Positions 1-6,339 are shown, numbered from the stretch's first letter. The stretch: DNA of 6,896 nt from an uncultured Clostridia bacterium (GCA_947177115.1 CAMWTG010000147.1:1-6896), one strand, 5' to 3'. The notes: generated by a model from the sequence alone, not told the origin. A program made the numbers and translations.

Positions 1-698
1 ACGGAGGCGTAGAACTTCAGCGCCCGGCCGCCGGTGGTGACCTCCGGGTTGCCGTACATGACGCCCACCTTTTCCCGCAGCTGGTTGATGAAGACCACCA
101 CGCAGTTGGTCTTGTTGATGGCGCCGGCCAGTTTGCGCAGGGCCTGGCTCATCAGGCGGGCGTGGAGGCCCACGAAGCTGTCCCCCATCTCGCCCTCGAT
201 CTCCGCCCGGGGCACCAGGGCGGCCACGGAGTCCACCACCACCACGTCCAGGGCCCCGGAACGGACCAGGGCCTCGGTGATCTCCAGGGCCTGCTCGCCG
301 GTGTCCGGCTGGGAAATGAGCATATCATCGATGTTGACCCCCAGGGCCCGGGCGTAGGTGGGGTCCAGGGCGTGCTCCGCGTCCACGAAGGCCACCTCGC
401 CCCCGGTCTTCTGGGCCTGGGCCACGATGTGGAGGGCCAGGGTGGTCTTGCCGGAGGATTCGGGGCCGTAGATCTCGATGATCCGCCCACGGGGCACGCC
501 GCCGATGCCCAGGGCCAGGTCCAGGGCCAGGGAGCCGGTGGGGATGACCTCCACGTTCAGGTTGGTCTGGTCCCCCAGGCGCATGATGGAGCCCTTGCCG
601 TACATCTTCTCGATGTTCTTCATGGCGGTCTGGATGGCTTCCTTCTTGTCATTGGCCACGCTGGCGGTCTTGGTCAGTTTTTTGTCCTTGTCAGCCAT
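1..698 (-). CDS. recA: RecA recombinase, N-terminal part (runs off the window)
   Basis: RecA is the cytoplasmic ATP-dependent strand-exchange protein that forms filaments on single-stranded DNA in homologous repair and, in most bacteria, activates LexA self-cleavage. The reading frame from 698 gives 232 residues without a stop, about two thirds of the usual ~350, so the C-terminal part lies left of base 1. Visible landmarks are the Walker A loop GPESSGKTT (78-86), the catalytic Glu in FVDAEHALD (Glu108), Walker B VVVVDS (152-157), loop L1 around EIEGEMGDS (166-174) and the start of loop L2 at INQLREKVG with NPEVTTGG (204-224). The ATG is preceded by AAGAGGAGAAACACC, a strong ribosome binding site, and the N-terminus MADKDKK fits Firmicutes RecA. 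It lies 62 bases downstream of the ydcF gene. No LexA operator is visible in that gap. Identity is essentially certain. Confidence 0.98.
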   Translation of the reverse strand, partial: MADKDKKLTKTASVANDKKEAIQTAMKNIEKMYGKGSIMRLGDQTNLNVEVIPTGSLALDLALGIGGVPRGRIIEIYGPESSGKTTLALHIVAQAQKTGGEVAFVDAEHALDPTYARALGVNIDDMLISQPDTGEQALEITEALVRSGALDVVVVDSVAALVPRAEIEGEMGDSFVGLHARLMSQALRKLAGAINKTNCVVVFINQLREKVGVMYGNPEVTTGGRALKFYAS

Positions 699-760
699 GG
701 TGTTTCTCCTCTTATGTTTATGTGTTGATTTGATCTCCTATATGTAAAACATGGCAGCTA
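699..760 (-). promoter_or_regulatory. recA leader and possible weak promoter
   Basis: This 62-base gap between the ydcF stop and the recA start is much richer in A and T than recA itself, as promoters often are in GC-rich genomes. Read on the minus strand, TTTACA (743-748) matches five of six bases of a sigma-A -35 box. The best -10 match downstream is CATAAA (717-722), but the spacer would be 20 bases, longer than the usual 16-18. The recA ribosome binding site (AGAGGAGA) lies at its downstream end. I found no GAAC-N4-GTTC type SOS box. Whether recA has its own promoter here or depends on readthrough is therefore undecided. Confidence 0.25.
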
Positions 761-791
761 TTACTTCCGGCCTTTCCGTTCGGAAGTAATA
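759..791 (-). repeat. Perfect 11-bp hairpin across the ydcF stop codon
   Basis: TATTACTTCCG (759-769) and CGGAAGTAATA (781-791) are exact reverse complements separated by 11 bases. The structure covers the last codons and the stop codon (761-763) of the ydcF gene. On the minus-strand transcript the stem is followed by GCTGCCATGTTTTAC, with only four consecutive T about nine bases after the stem, so it is not a textbook intrinsic terminator. It could weaken readthrough into recA or protect the 3' end of the upstream message. The pairing is seen directly; the function is inference. Confidence 0.5.
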
Positions 792-1381
792 TATTGCTTA
801 ATATCCCCGGCAAATTGATTGCCGCACCGCGCCAGTTCGCCAAGAACACGGTCTATTCCCGTTTCACTTTCATACCAATTATCTCTGGTGATATTATAGC
901 AATGCACAGGGCATACTTTTATGTCCACGTCAGGAAAGGCCATTTGGTATAACATAAGACACCGCCGGGCGTGAAACGCTTTGCAGACGATCAGCGCCGT
1001 TTTTACATCAATGCCTTTTTCATCGACTGCCTTTCGTGACAGGAAGGCATTATCACGGGTGTGGCCGGACTTATCCTCTCTAATAATTGCCTGGACCGGC
1101 ACGCCGTTTTTCAGAAGTACATCCGTAAAGAATTCACAATCGGATCGATAGTTCCCGCTGTATATGTCTGCTTTTGAACGAACTCCCGGCCACTTATCAC
1201 GCTTCACGCTGATCCCGCCCGAAGGAATGAGCCACTTAGCATATCCTTTCCGGTATAGTTCAGCAGCATATTCAGGCTGTTCAGGGCATGAACCGCCGGG
1301 AAGGAAAATAGCGTCAGCTTTTTCAGGCCCATCCGCCACAAATATAAAATTTGTGATATCGGTAATGATGCGATGATCCAT
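761..1381 (-). CDS. YdcF family protein (DUF218, ElyC/SanA/YdcF domain)
   Basis: The 206-residue product matches the DUF218/YdcF fold. It has ADAIFLPGGS (22-31) as the first Rossmann-like strand and loop, SGG (54-56), then RED..GHTRDNA (101-112), which supplies the conserved Glu, Thr and Asn, and CKAFHARRC (133-141) with His and Arg residues. There is no signal peptide or membrane segment, so it resembles the cytoplasmic YdcF type rather than membrane-bound SanA or ElyC. E. coli YdcF has been reported to bind S-adenosylmethionine, but the reaction is unknown. The reading frame is open to 1474, but the ATG at 1381 has AGGAGG six bases upstream, and a longer start would overlap the nucleotidyltransferase gene by 52 bases. 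The gene is strikingly AT-rich: by hand count 23/60 G+C at 841-900 and 25/60 at 901-960, against 46/60 at 1561-1620. This points to recent acquisition. Family assignment is firm, function unknown. Confidence 0.85.
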   Translation of the reverse strand: MDHRIITDITNFIFVADGPEKADAIFLPGGSCPEQPEYAAELYRKGYAKWLIPSGGISVKRDKWPGVRSKADIYSGNYRSDCEFFTDVLLKNGVPVQAIIREDKSGHTRDNAFLSRKAVDEKGIDVKTALIVCKAFHARRCLMLYQMAFPDVDIKVCPVHCYNITRDNWYESETGIDRVLGELARCGNQFAGDIKQYITSERKGRK

Positions 1382-1422
1382 TATGATCCTCCTGTATTTT
1401 CCGTCATTGCCTGCTCTTCCCT

Positions 1423-2043
1423 TTACCACGGGACAAATGTCAGGGTATCCCACAGGGCTCCCCACTTCACGCACTTTTTCAGGTAAGTTTCCTCCGTGAC
1501 CTGCGCCTTGTTGGGGCGGACGATCTGCCCGAACATATCGTTCAGGCCAAAAGGCGCGCAGACGGTCAGCGCGCCGCCCTCCAGCCGGACGCCCACAGCC
1601 GTGGCGGTGGTAGGCCAGGTGCTGATGGCCTCCTCTACAGAGGCGTAGGGCCGGATATCGTATCCATAGTGGTCCTTATACCACAGGTGGACCCGCGCCT
1701 GGTTCTTCACATCGATCTCCACCGGGAGGCCGCGAAAGACATCCTTCACCCGCCGGATGGTGCGGTCCTCTTTTTCATAAGACAGATCTTCATCGAAGTA
1801 CACCAGGTCGATATCCGAGATGCCGTGTACCGGCTCCAGCCCGTTCTGGAAGTTCCACACCGTCTGGCAGATGCAGCCCGCGCCGGTGTAGCAGTTCTCC
1901 AGACCCAGGGCGGCGGAGCCCCGTATCACTTCAAACAGGACCGGACTTTGGGAGAGGATGTCATGCAGAAGCCGCTTCTGTGTATCTATATCCCGGTCGT
2001 ATCCGGTCAGTTTGGCTCTGTCAGCTGAAATTTGAAAATGCAC
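1423..2043 (-). CDS. Nucleotidyltransferase family protein (DUF925/NTP_transf_6)
   Basis: The 206-residue product belongs to the DUF925 group of the polymerase-beta-like nucleotidyltransferase superfamily. Diagnostic stretches are GAGCICQTVWN (54-64), SDIDLVYFD (76-84) with metal-binding Asp77 and Asp79, EIDVKNQARVHLW (109-121) with the third acidic residue Asp111, STWPTTATAVGVR (141-153), APFGLNDMF (163-171) and the C-terminal pattern YLKKCVKWGALWD. The three-Asp set looks intact, so it is probably active, but no substrate is established for this family. The start is a GTG at 2043; no better in-frame start precedes the conserved core. The first 37 bases overlap the end of the upstream acetyltransferase gene, which suggests translational coupling, since the local ribosome binding site (GAGACAGAGAA) is weak. 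Unlike ydcF downstream, it shares the high GC content of the region. Confidence 0.88.
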   Translation of the reverse strand: MHFQISADRAKLTGYDRDIDTQKRLLHDILSQSPVLFEVIRGSAALGLENCYTGAGCICQTVWNFQNGLEPVHGISDIDLVYFDEDLSYEKEDRTIRRVKDVFRGLPVEIDVKNQARVHLWYKDHYGYDIRPYASVEEAISTWPTTATAVGVRLEGGALTVCAPFGLNDMFGQIVRPNKAQVTEETYLKKCVKWGALWDTLTFVPW

Positions 2044-2462
2044 TTCTCTGTCTCACCGTCCTCCACTCTCATATCGTTGTCCTCCGGTAGCTCCGCAGTT
2101 TCCAAAAGCTCCCCATTCAGCCACTCGCAGGTCTTCCGGGAGGGCCAGTTGTCCGGATTGCAGGTAATGATGACGTACTCCATCCCGTGCCGCCGGGCCA
2201 GTTCGAAGAGCAGCAGGCACGCTTTCCCGGCGTAGTGATGCCCCCGGTATGGCTCCTCTACCCGGTAGCCGATGTTGCCGCCGTAGTATACGCTCTCATT
2301 GTGGCCGATCCGCAGGTCGCAGGTCCCCATCTTTTTCCCCGCCAAATCGCAGATGGCAAAGTGATAAGCGGGTAGCCAGTTTTTCGCCAGGTCCGCCTCC
2401 ACGGTTTTTTCCAATATGAGCCTGATCTCTTCATTTCGCAGAAAATCCGTATCAAGAAACAT
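2007..2462 (-). CDS. GNAT family N-acetyltransferase, copy 1 of tandem pair
   Basis: This 151-residue protein is a GNAT-fold acetyltransferase, expected to move an acetyl group from acetyl-CoA to an amine; the acceptor cannot be read from the sequence. The core strand NIGYRVEEPYRG (63-74) leads into the pyrophosphate-binding loop RGHHYAGKA (73-81), a variant of the usual R-G-x-G-x-A/G signature. This is followed by the helix LLLFELARRHG and strand MEYVIITC (94-101), then NPDNWPSRKTCEWLNGE (102-118), the typical N-P-x-N-x-x-S motif B. Residues 31-130 align without gaps to the neighbouring acetyltransferase with 68 of 100 identical by hand count, so the two arose by duplication. The ATG has AAGGGGGG a few bases upstream. 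It follows its paralogue after 16 bases and overlaps the nucleotidyltransferase start by 37. Confidence 0.9.
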   Translation of the reverse strand: MFLDTDFLRNEEIRLILEKTVEADLAKNWLPAYHFAICDLAGKKMGTCDLRIGHNESVYYGGNIGYRVEEPYRGHHYAGKACLLLFELARRHGMEYVIITCNPDNWPSRKTCEWLNGELLETAELPEDNDMRVEDGETEKCIFKFQLTEPN

Positions 2463-2478
2463 CCTTACCCCCCTTGTG

Positions 2479-2922
2479 TCAAAGCGAAAATCGAAAGATG
2501 CACCTGTAGACGTCGCCGGTCAACTGCCGCCGCTTGTCATCCTCTGGCAGCTCCACGATCTCCAACAGTTCCCCGCCCAGCCATTCGCAGGTCTTCCGGG
2601 AGGGCTGATTGCTCGGGGCACATACGATAATGACGTATTCCATCCCCTGCCGCCGGGCCAGCTCAAAGAGCAGTTTGCAGGCCTTTCCGGCGCAATGGCG
2701 CCCCCGGTAGGGCTCATCAATTTCATAGCCAATGTTCCCCACGGAGTAGAGGGCCTCGCTGTGCCCCAGCCGCAGATTGCAGCCGCCCACCCGGGTACCG
2801 GTATGGTCCAGAATATCAAAGTGGAACGCCGGGTCCCATTTCCTCTGCGGATCGTCTTTATCCAGTTCGATCCGCCGGAGGGATATCTCCTCTGTTTGAA
2901 GGAGGCCCGTATCAGAAAGCAT
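2479..2922 (-). CDS. GNAT family N-acetyltransferase, copy 2 of tandem pair
   Basis: The 147-residue product has the same GNAT layout as its neighbour: NIGYEIDEPYRG (63-74), acetyl-CoA loop RGRHCAGKA (73-81), helix LLFELARRQG and strand MEYVIIVC (94-101), then APSNQPSRKTCEWLGGE (102-118). The two differ mainly in the first 30 residues, where substrate contacts often lie, and at the C-terminus, where this copy has a shorter tail. In the loop the copy-1 Tyr is a Cys here. The ATG sits two bases after the prmC stop codon, and its ribosome binding site GGAGGAGGG lies inside the last prmC codons, so it is almost certainly co-transcribed and coupled with prmC. The genuine N-acceptor is unknown. An alanine acetyltransferase (RimI-like) role acting with PrmC on the translation machinery is conceivable, but nothing specific in the sequence supports it. 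Confidence 0.9.
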   Translation of the reverse strand: MLSDTGLLQTEEISLRRIELDKDDPQRKWDPAFHFDILDHTGTRVGGCNLRLGHSEALYSVGNIGYEIDEPYRGRHCAGKACKLLFELARRQGMEYVIIVCAPSNQPSRKTCEWLGGELLEIVELPEDDKRRQLTGDVYRCIFRFSL

Positions 2923-2924
2923 AT

Positions 2925-3788
2925 TTATCCCTCCTCCGGCGCCGTGCCGTATACCACGCGTCCAATCCCCCGGGTGTCCGGCAGGATGTTGATATCCACA
3001 AACCCCTGGCCGCGCATCAGCCGCAGCACGGCGTCCACCTGACCGGCGCCAACTTCAAAGAACATCCGTCCCCCCTCCGTCAAAGCGGCCTTCCAGTTCC
3101 GGACAACGGCCCGGTAGAAGTCCAGTCCGTCCTCTCCGCCGTACAGGGCCAGATGGGGCTCAAAGTCCCTCACAGACCGGTCCAGCTCCTCCATCTCCTC
3201 GCGGGTGATGTAGGGCGGGTTGCAGGTGATGCAGTGGAACATGCCGATAGCCGGGGGCGGCGGGGCCAGGGCGTCCAGAACGTCCGCCTTCACCCGGTCC
3301 GTCAGGCCGCACCGCCGGACGTTCCGGCGGCAGACCGCCAGGGCCTCTCCCGAAATATCCCCCAGCAGCGCCCGGCAGCCGGGTACGTTGGCGGCCGCCG
3401 CCAGTCCGATGCAGCCGCTGCCGGTACACAGGTCCAGCAGCCGGCATTTTTCCAGAGACTGCGCGAATTCGATGGCGGCTTCCGCCAGCACCTCCGTATC
3501 CACCCGGGGGATCAGCACCGCCGGGGTGACCTCCAGGGTCAGGCTGTAAAACTCCCACTCTCCGATGAGGTAAGCCACCGGCTCGCCATTAATATGACGG
3601 TCCGTCAGAGCGCGGACGGCCGCCTCGATCTCCGGGGAGGTATACAGGGGGCCGTCCCGGTAAAATTCCTCCCGGGTCTTGCCGCTGCCGCAGCACAACA
3701 GCTCCCGGGCCTCCAACCCCGCACCAGGGAAGCCCGCCTGGAGGAGCTGGCGGCGAATATCCAGGTATAGATTCTGGTAGGTAATCAC
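2925..3788 (-). CDS. prmC: PrmC, peptide chain release factor N5-glutamine methyltransferase
   Basis: PrmC (HemK) methylates the glutamine of the GGQ motif in release factors RF1 and RF2 using S-adenosylmethionine, which raises termination efficiency. The 287-residue length is normal. The N-terminal helical substrate-recognition domain occupies about 1-65 and ends in GEPVAYLIGEWEFY (68-81), followed by the family signature LIPRVDTE (92-99; often IPRPDTE). The methyltransferase domain shows the SAM-binding loop LDLCTGSGCIGL (118-129), GDIS (143-146) after the next strand, and the catalytic NPPY (190-193) that holds the glutamine amide. The start is a GTG at 3788 with GGGGGA seven bases upstream; the next gene upstream ends 16 bases before it. 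It follows the DUF1385 gene, a pairing common in Clostridia. prfA is not immediately downstream, where acetyltransferase genes sit instead. Confidence 0.96.
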   Translation of the reverse strand: MITYQNLYLDIRRQLLQAGFPGAGLEARELLCCGSGKTREEFYRDGPLYTSPEIEAAVRALTDRHINGEPVAYLIGEWEFYSLTLEVTPAVLIPRVDTEVLAEAAIEFAQSLEKCRLLDLCTGSGCIGLAAAANVPGCRALLGDISGEALAVCRRNVRRCGLTDRVKADVLDALAPPPPAIGMFHCITCNPPYITREEMEELDRSVRDFEPHLALYGGEDGLDFYRAVVRNWKAALTEGGRMFFEVGAGQVDAVLRLMRGQGFVDINILPDTRGIGRVVYGTAPEEG

Positions 3789-3804
3789 CTGCTTGTCCCC
3801 CGAT

Positions 3805-4764
3805 TTACCACTGGTCCTTGCCCTTTTCGGCGGGGATCACCCGTTTGAGGGCCTCGATGGCTACCTCTATCATGGAGTCGTCCGGCTCGAAGGTGGTAAA
3901 ATTCTGCATCCAGAGGCCAGGCCTGGCCAGGAAATTGGTCACCGGGTTGTCGTGGCCGCCCACGTAGCGGTTGAACTCATAGGTGATGCCCACCACCAGG
4001 GGCAAAAGCAGCAGCTGCACCAGCATCCGCAGGAACACGTTGTCCACGGGGAAGATGGAGAAAATGATGGTATTGATGAGGATGGCCACAATAATGACAA
4101 TGAGCAGGAAGCTGGTGCCGCACCGAGGATGGTGCTTGGACTGGATGCGGACGTTGTCCACCGTCAGCTCCAGCCGCTTCTCGTAGCAGAAGATGGTCTT
4201 GTGCTCCGCGCCGTGGTAGGAGAAGGTCCGCCGGATGTCCTTCATCCGGGACACGGCGATCATATAGGTCATGAAGATGGCGATGCGCAGCACCGCGTCC
4301 ACCAGGTTCCGGACCAGCACGCTGTCCGTCACCCGCTCCACGAAGCTGGCCAGGAAGGTGGGCAGCAGCATGAACAGCCCGATGGAGAAGCACACCGCGA
4401 ACACCACGGAGACGGCAATAACGGCTTTCTCCATCTTCTCGTTGCCCAGCTTCTCGTCCAGCCACTTCTCAAATTTGGAGGGCTCCTCCGCCCCCGCCTC
4501 CTCGGGGAAGTAGTCGGCGGAAAACATGAGGGCCTTGACGCCCTTGACCATGCTGTCCAGGAAGGTGACGCTGCCCCGGATCAGGGGCAGGCCCAGGATG
4601 GGGTACCTGTCCTTGATGAGCTTCAGCTCCTCCTCCTTGACGACCAGTCCCTCGGGTCCCCGGACCACGATGCACTGCTTCTCCGGGCCCCGCATGAGGA
4701 TGCCCTCAATAAGCGCTTGTCCGCCGATGGTCGTGCGGAACGCGCAGGATCGCTTGTTTGACAT
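3805..4764 (-). CDS. DUF1385 domain membrane protein (YqhQ-like)
   Basis: The 319-residue product is a full-length DUF1385 protein, the family of B. subtilis YqhQ. The N-terminal signature GGQALIEGILMRGP (14-27) is followed by a soluble stretch and four likely membrane segments at about 114-137, 157-171, 218-240 and 244-262. Between the second and third lie the two most conserved family motifs, YHGAEHKTI (183-191) and HPRCGTSF (212-219), rich in His, Glu and Cys and therefore a candidate metal or active site. The biochemical role is not established as far as I know. The ATG at 4764 has AAAGG about eight bases upstream. It lies between a sensor kinase gene 57 bases upstream and prmC 16 bases downstream, all on the same strand. 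The pairing with prmC argues for a housekeeping role rather than a kinase-specific one. Family assignment is firm. Confidence 0.93.
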   Translation of the reverse strand: MSNKRSCAFRTTIGGQALIEGILMRGPEKQCIVVRGPEGLVVKEEELKLIKDRYPILGLPLIRGSVTFLDSMVKGVKALMFSADYFPEEAGAEEPSKFEKWLDEKLGNEKMEKAVIAVSVVFAVCFSIGLFMLLPTFLASFVERVTDSVLVRNLVDAVLRIAIFMTYMIAVSRMKDIRRTFSYHGAEHKTIFCYEKRLELTVDNVRIQSKHHPRCGTSFLLIVIIVAILINTIIFSIFPVDNVFLRMLVQLLLLPLVVGITYEFNRYVGGHDNPVTNFLARPGLWMQNFTTFEPDDSMIEVAIEALKRVIPAEKGKDQW

Positions 4765-4796
4765 GGATATCGCCTTTCTCTGTTCAGTAGATTGAT

Positions 4797-4821
4797 GGGG
4801 GACGCGGCTGGGCGCACCCCC
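4797..4821 (-). repeat. GC-rich imperfect hairpin after the kinase stop codon
   Basis: GGGGG at 4797-4801 and CCCCC at 4817-4821 can pair, with an inner CGC/GCG stem separated from them by a small internal loop. The structure directly abuts the histidine kinase stop codon and sits in the 57-base gap before the DUF1385 gene. No T-run follows it on the minus strand, so it is unlikely to be an intrinsic terminator. It may partly separate the kinase message from the downstream operon, but this is weakly supported. Confidence 0.3.
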
Positions 4822-6234
4822 TCACTTCGCGGCCAGCGTGATGGTCACCACGCACCCGCCGCCCGGGGCGTTGCCGATCTCAAAGGTGCCCTCGTGGAGC
4901 CGGATGATCTCCTCGCACACCGCCAGCCCGATGCCGCTGCCCCGGGCCTTGGAGGAGCCCTTGTAGAACTTCTGCTTGACAAAGGGCAGCTCCGCCTCCG
5001 GGATGCCGGGGCCGTAGTCCCGGACGGTGATGACGATCTTCCCCCCGCCGCCGGTGACGGCGGCATCGATCCGCTTGCCCGCGCCGCCGTGCTTGGCGGC
5101 GTTGTCCAGCACGTTGCAGAATACCTGCTTGAGCCGCTCCGGGTCGCCGGGGATGGGGGGGAAGAGCTCATCGCAGCCCTCATAGCGCAGCTCGATGGCC
5201 TCCTGCCGGAACAGCTCCATGTAGGTGTATATGGTGTCCTCGAACTCCGCCTGGATGTCCACCTGCTCGATGTTCAGGGTGAAGCGGCCGTCCTGCATCT
5301 TGGAGAAGTCCAGCAGCTCCTCCACCATGTTGGTCAGCCGCCGGGATTCCTTCAGGATGATGCTCACGCCCCGCTTGAGCTGGGGGTCCTCCGCGTCCTC
5401 CAGCAGGGTCTCCCCCCAGCCGTTGATGGCGGTGAGGGGCGTGCGCAGCTCGTGGGAGACGGAGGAGATGAACTCGGATTTGATCTTCTCGCTGTTGCTG
5501 ATCTGGGAGGACATGTTGTTGATGGCATCGATGAGCTGGCCGATCTCGTCCCGGTAGTGGTTTTCCATTTGGGTGCCGTAGCTGCCGCCGGCGATGCGCT
5601 TGGCGGTCTCGGTCACCTCCGCCACCGGCTCCACCACGTTGTTGATAAACACCATGTTGGACACGTAGACCATGCCGATGCCCAGGATCAGCAGTCCCAT
5701 GGCTACGCCCACAGTAATCAGCAATTCCTTGGACACAGCGGACATAGACGTCACATAGCGCATAGCGCCTACCACCTGTTCATCCAGCAGCAGGGGGGCG
5801 CAGACGGACATAATGTGCTCCCCCGTATGGGGGTCCACGCCCCGGAAAGGCTCGATTTGTTTGGTTTGGAACGCGTTGATGATGTCAGGCGTACCGGGAG
5901 CCATACCGGCGGTAAGGCCATAGGAGCTGACCATGATCTTGCCGGAGGAGGAAATGAACTGCAGCTCCATCTGGTCCCGCTCGGCAAATTCAGCGGCAAA
6001 ACTGTTGGCGTACTGGTAGAATTCGCCAATGCTGGTCATGGTGTTGCTGGTAAAATAGTCGCTGGCGTGAGCGGCGCGGGTCTTCAGGCCGTCCAGCATC
6101 ATGTTATAGTAGTAATTTGCCATGACAACGCAGAAGGTCCCTGCAATCAGCAGGGCCACAATGAAAATGGGGCTCAGGGAGCTGACCAGCCATCTTTTTC
6201 TTAATCCCGTTATTTCGATTTTATTATTCGCCAT
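4822..6234 (-). CDS. Membrane-bound HAMP sensor histidine kinase
   Basis: The 470-residue product is a classical two-component sensor kinase. A first membrane segment (about 17-40) and a second (about 170-193) bracket an extracytoplasmic domain of roughly 130 residues with a PAS/Cache-like pattern: LQFISSSGKIMVSS, then EHIMSVCAPLL and VGAMRYV. A HAMP linker (about 194-248, with P203 and the DEIGQL turn at 229-234) leads to the dimerisation helix FISSVSHELRTPL (255-267) with phospho-acceptor His261. The ATP-binding domain shows the N box NVLDNAAKH (374-382), G1 DYGPGIP (406-412), F box FYKG (423-426) and G2 GSGIGLAV (432-439), all intact. The ATG at 6234 has AGAAGGAA upstream; a TTG start at 6279 would translate through a GC hairpin and is not preferred. 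The signal is unknown. The layout recalls WalK or PhoR-type kinases. No response regulator gene is within the window. Confidence 0.95.
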   Translation of the reverse strand: MANNKIEITGLRKRWLVSSLSPIFIVALLIAGTFCVVMANYYYNMMLDGLKTRAAHASDYFTSNTMTSIGEFYQYANSFAAEFAERDQMELQFISSSGKIMVSSYGLTAGMAPGTPDIINAFQTKQIEPFRGVDPHTGEHIMSVCAPLLLDEQVVGAMRYVTSMSAVSKELLITVGVAMGLLILGIGMVYVSNMVFINNVVEPVAEVTETAKRIAGGSYGTQMENHYRDEIGQLIDAINNMSSQISNSEKIKSEFISSVSHELRTPLTAINGWGETLLEDAEDPQLKRGVSIILKESRRLTNMVEELLDFSKMQDGRFTLNIEQVDIQAEFEDTIYTYMELFRQEAIELRYEGCDELFPPIPGDPERLKQVFCNVLDNAAKHGGAGKRIDAAVTGGGGKIVITVRDYGPGIPEAELPFVKQKFYKGSSKARGSGIGLAVCEEIIRLHEGTFEIGNAPGGGCVVTITLAAK

Positions 6235-6240
6235 GGCAGA

Positions 6241-6270
6241 TTCCTTCTCTGCCGCCGCTGGGCGGCGGCA
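6241..6270 (-). promoter_or_regulatory. Kinase ribosome binding site with adjacent 9-bp GC hairpin
   Basis: TGCCGCCGC (6250-6258) and GCGGCGGCA (6262-6270) are exact reverse complements around a three-base loop. On the minus-strand message the stem ends one base before the AGAAGGAA ribosome binding site (6241-6248) of the histidine kinase. Such a stable stem so close to the site could hold down translation or act as a 5' stabiliser. The pairing is seen; the effect is inference. No convincing sigma-A promoter could be identified further upstream. Confidence 0.45.
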
Positions 6271-6310
6271 CCAGCTCAAATCTTAGTTTAGATTCGCCCC
6301 TCGCCGGGGC

Positions 6311-6336
6311 CTTCTTTTCGCTTGTGTGAAAAGAAG
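6311..6336. repeat. Perfect 9-bp inverted repeat CTTCTTTTC/GAAAAGAAG
   Basis: CTTCTTTTC (6311-6319) and GAAAAGAAG (6328-6336) are exact reverse complements with an eight-base spacer. It lies about 80 bases upstream of the kinase start, in the expected leader or promoter zone. It could be a regulator binding site or an RNA hairpin; no T-run follows on either strand, so termination is unlikely. Confidence 0.45.
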
Positions 6337-6339
6337 CAA

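Noticed and set aside
162..728. Plus-strand open frame of 188 codons opposite recA
   Set aside because: It is antisense to an unmistakable recA and has a repetitive Gly/His/Val-rich composition that mirrors the high-GC codons of recA.
1382..1474. Longer N-terminus for the YdcF protein
   Set aside because: It would overlap the upstream gene by 52 bases and lacks a ribosome binding site, while the ATG at 1381 has a consensus AGGAGG at ideal spacing.
3793..4761. Plus-strand open frame of 322 codons opposite the DUF1385 gene
   Set aside because: It is a His/Gln/Gly-rich antisense shadow lacking motifs, whereas the minus strand carries the complete DUF1385 signatures.
4792..6204. Plus-strand open frame of 470 codons opposite the histidine kinase
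   Set aside because: Antisense to a kinase with every expected motif; its length only reflects the scarcity of stop codons in GC-rich antisense frames.
6235..6279. Upstream TTG start for the histidine kinase
   Set aside because: The extra residues would be encoded by the GC hairpin, and the ATG at 6234 has a good ribosome binding site and a normal N-terminus before the first membrane helix.
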